Shown: positions 32,395 to 35,923 of the stretch, piece by piece
How the letters are laid out: the number at the start of each line of letters is the position of its first letter
Numbering within the stretch: the stretch's first letter is position 1
Origin: a bacterium
GTDB lineage: Bacteria; Patescibacteriota; Dojkabacteria; JAKAPS01; JAJZLI01
Direction of reading: 5' to 3'
Length of the DNA stretch: 35,923 bases
Assembly (NCBI GenBank): GCA_021791275.1
Contig: JAJYWX010000014.1
Coordinates: 1 to 35,923 of the forward strand
Notes under the pieces: generated by a model
The model's database searches: none
What the model saw: only the letters and a program-made list of their open reading frames with translations
What the model was told of the DNA's origin: nothing
Program-made: the position numbers and the translations under genes

Positions 32395-33147
32395 CTAGGC
32401 TATGCCCCATTTAAAAATATAAGAAATATATCCCTTAATTAAAAAATATCTTCTTTTTAATCCCAATTTTTTTGTACTTTGTCCGTAATGATGTATTATT
32501 TGAGCATCTTTTAAAAAATATGTTTTTACTCCGTTTACATCCATTCTTTTGAAAAAATCCACATCATTAAAATATAGAGGAAATCTAGTATCAAATAGTC
32601 CGAATTTATCGATTATACTTTTTCTTATGAGAATACATGTTGCTTGAGGTTGCTTGACCTCTTGTGAGTTATTGTGATCCCAATAACTAAGTTTATATTC
32701 TCCCCAGAATCTGGATTTCTTTGAAAAATCGAAAAAACTTTTTATAACGTTTATTAATGTTGGAAAATTCCTACAAGATGGTTGTATCATTTTATCACTA
32801 TTGAGTATTTGAGGAGCTACAATACCATACTCTTTTTTTCTATCTAGAAAATCTATCATTTTATCAATCGCATCTTTTAATATCTTAGTATCTGATCCCA
32901 GTAGTAATATGTATTCTCCCTGAGCTATACTGAAAGCTTGATTATTAGCTTTTGCAAAATACAAATTAGAATCATTTTTTATTAATTTTATATATGGATT
33001 TATCTTTAAAAGATCATCAATCGGTTTTTTAGAATTATTATCTACTAGTATTATTTCATATGTATATTTTATATTCTTAATACTTTCAATAGTTTTCTTC
33101 ACAAGATCCTTTGTGTTCCAGTTTATTATTATTATAGATAATTTCAT
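32395..33147 (-). CDS. Glycosyltransferase family 2 (rhamnosyltransferase-like)
   Basis: 250 residues. LSIIIINWNTKDLVKKTIES, LVDNNSK (34-40), a metal motif reading G84-S-D86 instead of NND, ATCILIRKSIIDKFGLFD and NDVDFFKRM give a WbbL-like GT2 fold. KSRFWGEYKLSYWDH lies in the acceptor-binding part. No membrane helix; the C-terminus is basic and aromatic. It starts in a 4-nt ATGA overlap with the end of the polyprenyl-phosphate mannose synthase gene, so the two enzymes are made together. Sugar not known. Confidence 0.87.
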   Translation of the reverse strand: MKLSIIIINWNTKDLVKKTIESIKNIKYTYEIILVDNNSKKPIDDLLKINPYIKLIKNDSNLYFAKANNQAFSIAQGEYILLLGSDTKILKDAIDKMIDFLDRKKEYGIVAPQILNSDKMIQPSCRNFPTLINVIKSFFDFSKKSRFWGEYKLSYWDHNNSQEVKQPQATCILIRKSIIDKFGLFDTRFPLYFNDVDFFKRMDVNGVKTYFLKDAQIIHHYGQSTKKLGLKRRYFLIKGYISYIFKWGIA

Positions 33148-33854
33148 ACGTCTTTATATTTATTCTTGATTTTGTTTATTTTTGTAAAATACTCTAGTAT
33201 ATCATTCACTGATAATTTTGATTTACCTTTTATTCTGTCTGTAAAATTAATCGGTATCTCCTTTATTTTTAAATTTTTTTTATAGAAATAGTAAAGTATT
33301 TCAACTTGAAAAAGATATCCATTTGAATTTATTTTTCTTACAAAATTTGTATCTAAAACTTTTGAATTGATTAACTTAAACCCAGATGTACAATCTTTAT
33401 AAGGCATTTTTAATATAAATCTTGTAAAATCGTTTCCAAATTTTGAATTCATTTTTCTAATATATCCCCAATCATCTGGTATACTTCCTCCTTTGACATA
33501 TCTTGATCCTATGACAATATCATAATCTTTTGACTCTTTAATCAATTCCTTTAAGTATTTAGGATTATGTGATAGATCTGCATCCATCTGTATTATATAT
33601 TTAGGGTGAAGTTTATTTTTTGCATAAAGGAATCCCTTTTTGTAAGCCTCCCCAAGACCCTTTTTCCTTCCGGTTATTAATAAAATATTTTTATTCTTTT
33701 TTGAAAAATCTCTAATATATTCTCCTGTACCATCAGGGGACAAACCATCTACAAATAATATATGGATATCTTTTTTTATTTGAAAAATCTTTTTTAAAAG
33801 ATTATCTATGTTTTCTCTTTCATTATATGTAGGTATAATTATTAAATATTCCAT
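33144..33854 (-). CDS. Polyprenyl (dolichol-type) phosphate mannose synthase, soluble GT2
   Basis: 236 residues when begun at the ATG at 33854; an upstream Met at 33914 would add 20 residues unlike the family and lies before a -10 box. YLIIIPTYNERENID, MDADLSHNP, IGSRYVKGG, CTSGFKL, GYLFQVE and DRIKGKSKLS are classic DPM1 motifs. The second motif reads VDGLSPDGT (D36-G37-L38) in place of the usual VDDNSPDGT, an uncommon change beside the nucleotide. The enzyme makes polyprenyl-phosphate-mannose (or a similar hexose) from GDP- or other NDP-sugar. No C-terminal membrane helices, as in the single-domain type. It is transcribed away from murJ. Confidence 0.9.
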   Translation of the reverse strand: MEYLIIIPTYNERENIDNLLKKIFQIKKDIHILFVDGLSPDGTGEYIRDFSKKNKNILLITGRKKGLGEAYKKGFLYAKNKLHPKYIIQMDADLSHNPKYLKELIKESKDYDIVIGSRYVKGGSIPDDWGYIRKMNSKFGNDFTRFILKMPYKDCTSGFKLINSKVLDTNFVRKINSNGYLFQVEILYYFYKKNLKIKEIPINFTDRIKGKSKLSVNDILEYFTKINKIKNKYKDV

Positions 33855-33875
33855 GTCTGCATTTTTAATGACTAT

Positions 33876-33881
33876 ATTATA
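33876..33881 (-). promoter_or_regulatory. -10 box of the polyprenyl-phosphate mannose synthase gene
   Basis: TATAAT on the minus strand, 21 nt before the ATG at 33854 and inside the reading frame extension to 33914; this supports the shorter start. Confidence 0.4.
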
Positions 33882-33917
33882 ACATTTTTGACCTATAAAT
33901 ATATTAATAATCATTCT

Positions 33918-33945
33918 TTTACAATATATATTTTAGTGATATACT
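33918..33945 (+). promoter_or_regulatory. Promoter of murJ
   Basis: TTTACA (33918-33923), 16-bp spacer and TATACT (33940-33945) with a TG extension at 33937-33938. The leader to the ATG at 33969 would be about 16 nt with no Shine-Dalgarno sequence. Confidence 0.5.
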
Positions 33946-33968
33946 TTCAAAAATTATTTATTTAAATT

Positions 33969-35777
33969 ATGACTATAAGAAGTATCTTTACTAGTTTCCA
34001 GAAGAATGGAACTTCATTTTTTGTAAAAAGACAGAATACTATTGTATCTGCAGCATTTGTTATTATGGCTGTTACGATAATATCTAAATTTTTAGGCCTT
34101 TTTAAGTTAACTCTTCTTGCAAATTTCTTTGGATTATCTAGAAGCTTGGATATATTTTATGCTGCAGATTCAATACCTCAGATATTTTTTAATATTCTTA
34201 TTGTAGGTGCATTTAATACTGCACTTATACCTATACTGGGGGAGCTTATCTATAAGAGAAAAAGTAAATCAATGTGGAGAATATTTAACTCTTTTTTAAA
34301 TATTTTTGCAATAATTTTACTTGTAATTGGGATACTGGGGATTCTTTTTGCAAGGGAAGTAGCTGAATTGTTTGTTTATTTCTCTTCACTTTATAGATCT
34401 TCCGCGATACCAAATTTTCAGCCTTCTGATATATCTACTCTTGCCTCATTGATGCAAATACTTTTTATATCTCCAATTATATTAGGTGTGTCATTTATAT
34501 TTAGTTCTCTTCTGCAGGTATATAAAAGATTTTTAGTTACCCAGATTGCTACAATTGTATATAATCTGGGATTCATAATTGGAATTTTATTTTTTTCTCC
34601 TTTCTTAGGAATATATGGACTTTGTTGGGGAATAGTGTTAGGAAGTGTTTTTCACCTATTAGTACAATTTCCTGTAGCAAGGTATTTAGGCTTTAGCTAT
34701 AAGAGTAAGGTAGTAAATTTGAAGAATAAATATATGAAAGAATTGGTGACACTTTCACTACCAAGGTTTTTAGGGCTAGTATTTTCTCAGCTTGCATATT
34801 TTGTTGAATCTTTCATTGCATTCTCTCTTGTTCCTGGTTCTCTAACAGCATTTAATTGGGCTACAAGTCTATATCTTTTTCCTGTGGCAATAATTGGATG
34901 GAGTTTTGCCCAAGCTTCTTTCCCAACTCTAACAGATGAATATTCTGGTAATATGATGGAGGCTTTCAAGAAAACACTTTCAAAGACTATTAATCAGACA
35001 TTATTTTTATTAATACCAATTTTTGTAATAATATTAATACTGAGGCTTCCAATTGTAAGGTTAATACTTGGACCTGGGTCAAATAGTCAATTTGGTTGGA
35101 ATGATACTATACTTACTTCATGGATACTTTTATTTCTCTCTCTTTCAATAATAGGGCAGGCATTACTCTCAATACTTATTAGGGCTTTCTACTCTTTAAA
35201 GGATACAAAAACCCCTGTCATTGTTGAAATGTTGTCATTTGTATTAAACATACTTTTAGCACTTTACTTTGTTAGAGTTTTTGGAAATTTCCCTGTAGTC
35301 TCATCTACTATTGGAAATCTTTTAAATATACATTATTACATAACTTTTAATAGTAAATTTACATGGAAAGCAATAGGGGGTCTTGGATTTGCATCTGCAA
35401 TCGCAGTTACCCTTAATGTTCTAGTATTGGTATATATATTGGCAAAAAAATTAAATGGATTTTCTTTTTCAGAATTTTATTCTCCAATATTAAAAAAACT
35501 CTTTAGTGGAATTTTCATGTCAGTAATAATGTATTCTATTTATAAACTGTTAAGTGATATATTCAACACATCAAGAACAATAGATGTAATATTCTTATTT
35601 ATATTAACAATCTATGTTGGAGTTTCAGCTTATCTTATCTCTGCATTTATATTGAATGATCCGGACTTAGATCTGGTAACAAGGGCTATACTTACAATCA
35701 AGGACTTCATATATGGTAAAAGATTAAAGATGCTAAATTCTGTAGATCAAAGCGATCCCGGGACTCCTGATAGTTGA
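33969..35777 (+). CDS. murJ: Lipid II flippase MurJ (MviN family)
   Basis: 602 residues with about fourteen hydrophobic helices. The N-terminal half shows VIMAVTIISKFLGLFKLTLL, FYAADSIPQIFFNILIVGAF, NTALIPI and ARE, the marks of MurJ in the MOP exporter superfamily. The Ala-Asp-Ser-Ile-Pro segment corresponds to the A-F-x-(I/V)-P loop of helix 2, and basic residues needed in the central cavity (such as the Arg in IKPHHKR-like positions of helix 1) appear as K40. It moves lipid-linked peptidoglycan precursor across the membrane. The C-terminus ends in a short polar tail. No partner glycan polymerase is present here, so I assign it to cell-wall synthesis rather than to glycan export. Its TGA lies inside the -35 box of groES. 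Confidence 0.92.
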   Translation: MTIRSIFTSFQKNGTSFFVKRQNTIVSAAFVIMAVTIISKFLGLFKLTLLANFFGLSRSLDIFYAADSIPQIFFNILIVGAFNTALIPILGELIYKRKSKSMWRIFNSFLNIFAIILLVIGILGILFAREVAELFVYFSSLYRSSAIPNFQPSDISTLASLMQILFISPIILGVSFIFSSLLQVYKRFLVTQIATIVYNLGFIIGILFFSPFLGIYGLCWGIVLGSVFHLLVQFPVARYLGFSYKSKVVNLKNKYMKELVTLSLPRFLGLVFSQLAYFVESFIAFSLVPGSLTAFNWATSLYLFPVAIIGWSFAQASFPTLTDEYSGNMMEAFKKTLSKTINQTLFLLIPIFVIILILRLPIVRLILGPGSNSQFGWNDTILTSWILLFLSLSIIGQALLSILIRAFYSLKDTKTPVIVEMLSFVLNILLALYFVRVFGNFPVVSSTIGNLLNIHYYITFNSKFTWKAIGGLGFASAIAVTLNVLVLVYILAKKLNGFSFSEFYSPILKKLFSGIFMSVIMYSIYKLLSDIFNTSRTIDVIFLFILTIYVGVSAYLISAFILNDPDLDLVTRAILTIKDFIYGKRLKMLNSVDQSDPGTPDS

Positions 35778-35803
35778 CAATGTACTATTTTATCTGGTAA
35801 TAT
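35774..35803 (+). promoter_or_regulatory. Promoter of groES
   Basis: TTGACA (35774-35779, perfect -35, overlapping the murJ stop), 18-bp spacer and TAATAT (35798-35803). Transcription would begin near 35810, at the edge of the inverted repeat described next. Confidence 0.6.
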
Positions 35804-35808
35804 TCCAA

Positions 35809-35835
35809 TTGGCAAAGTAATATTTTATTTGCTAA
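35809..35835 (+). promoter_or_regulatory. CIRCE-like inverted repeat (putative HrcA operator) before groES
   Basis: TTGGCAAAG, 9 bases, ATTTGCTAA. The 9-9-9 layout and the outer TT-x-GC / GC-x-AA bases are those of the CIRCE element (TTAGCACTC-N9-GAGTGCTAA); the inner bases differ. The arms pair at seven of nine positions. It lies at the expected transcription start, where HrcA usually blocks groESL transcription until heat shock. Confidence 0.5.
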
Positions 35836-35859
35836 ATTTAGTTTAGGTAATATAAATAT

Positions 35860-35923
35860 ATGGCAAAAAATATTAAGATTAAACCTATTGGAGATAATAT
35901 TGTAGTTAAACCTCTAGAGGAGG
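35860..35923 (+). CDS. groES: Co-chaperonin GroES, N-terminus only (partial)
   Basis: The first 21 residues are present, MAKNIKIKPIGDNIVVKPLE and one more Glu; the gene runs off the right edge. This matches the GroES start (IKPLGDRVLVKPLE). GroES caps the GroEL folding chamber. The promoter and CIRCE-like operator upstream agree with a heat-shock operon, and groEL is expected just beyond the window. D12-N13 replaces the more usual D-R. The leader of about 50 nt has no clear ribosome-binding site. Confidence 0.88.
   Translation, partial: MAKNIKIKPIGDNIVVKPLEE

Noticed and set aside
33855-33914. N-terminal extension of the polyprenyl-phosphate mannose synthase from the Met at 33914
   Set aside because: The extra 20 residues do not fit the family, whose members begin near YLIIIPTYNE, and a -10 box lies within the extension.
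1-35923. Recoding of TGA to Gly or Trp, as in some CPR phyla
   Set aside because: TGA ends several genes in coupled ATGA overlaps and Trp positions use TGG; no in-frame TGA interrupts an intact gene.

Overview
The window comes from a very AT-rich bacterium using the standard code (TGA is a real stop; Trp is TGG). Tightly packed genes with 4-nt ATGA overlaps, almost no Shine-Dalgarno sites, many promoters whose -10 box lies 6-11 nt before the start codon, and CPR-type families (a VirD4/HerA-like ATPase with a replication-relaxation protein, many GT2/GT4 glycosyltransferases, MurJ, GroES) suggest a member of the Candidate Phyla Radiation (Patescibacteria). This is an inference from gene content; no marker gene here fixes the phylum.

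Layout. 1-926 (minus): a flavin/NAD(P)H reductase running off the left edge, behind a small four-helix di-heme-type membrane protein, probably an electron-transfer pair. 994-6597 (minus): a GT2 enzyme, a small membrane-anchored protein, and two large exported enzymes, a subtilisin-like protease and a GH18 glycosidase, that carry the same C-terminal array of six ~45-residue repeats. 6735-11275 (plus): two translationally coupled multi-domain glycosyltransferases (GT2-GT2 and methyltransferase-coiled coil-GT2-GT2). 11286-19920: a variable-looking surface-glycan block with a GT-C membrane enzyme and its partner, GT2 and GT4 enzymes, a membrane protein and one broken gene (13453-13950). 20032-27526: a run of unrecognised genes, several with their own promoter, interrupted by one GT4 and one polyprenyl-phosphate GT2. 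26747-31462 (plus): an apparent operon of an unknown protein, an S51-type peptidase, a membrane-anchored DNA-translocase-like ATPase, a small Rossmann-like protein and a replication-relaxation protein. 31472-32390: a short-chain dehydrogenase and a 36-residue basic peptide. 32395-33854 (minus): GT2 plus a dolichol/polyprenyl-phosphate mannose synthase. 33969-35923 (plus): murJ, then the start of groES with a recognisable promoter and CIRCE-like operator.

How it fits together. Thirteen glycosyltransferase genes (about fifteen catalytic domains) make this mainly a cell-surface glycan locus. The two polyprenyl-phosphate sugar synthases could feed the GT-C enzyme, which works outside the membrane, while GT2/GT4 enzymes build chains in the cytoplasm. 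No Wzx/Wzy/ABC exporter is visible; MurJ is most simply the peptidoglycan lipid II flippase. The exported protease and GH18 protein may act on the surface of this cell or of a host or neighbour cell. The ATPase/replication-relaxation operon looks like a reduced DNA-transfer module. No rRNA, tRNA, CRISPR array or insertion sequence was seen. The only stretch over 300 bases without an intact gene is 13346-13946, filled mostly by the broken gene.
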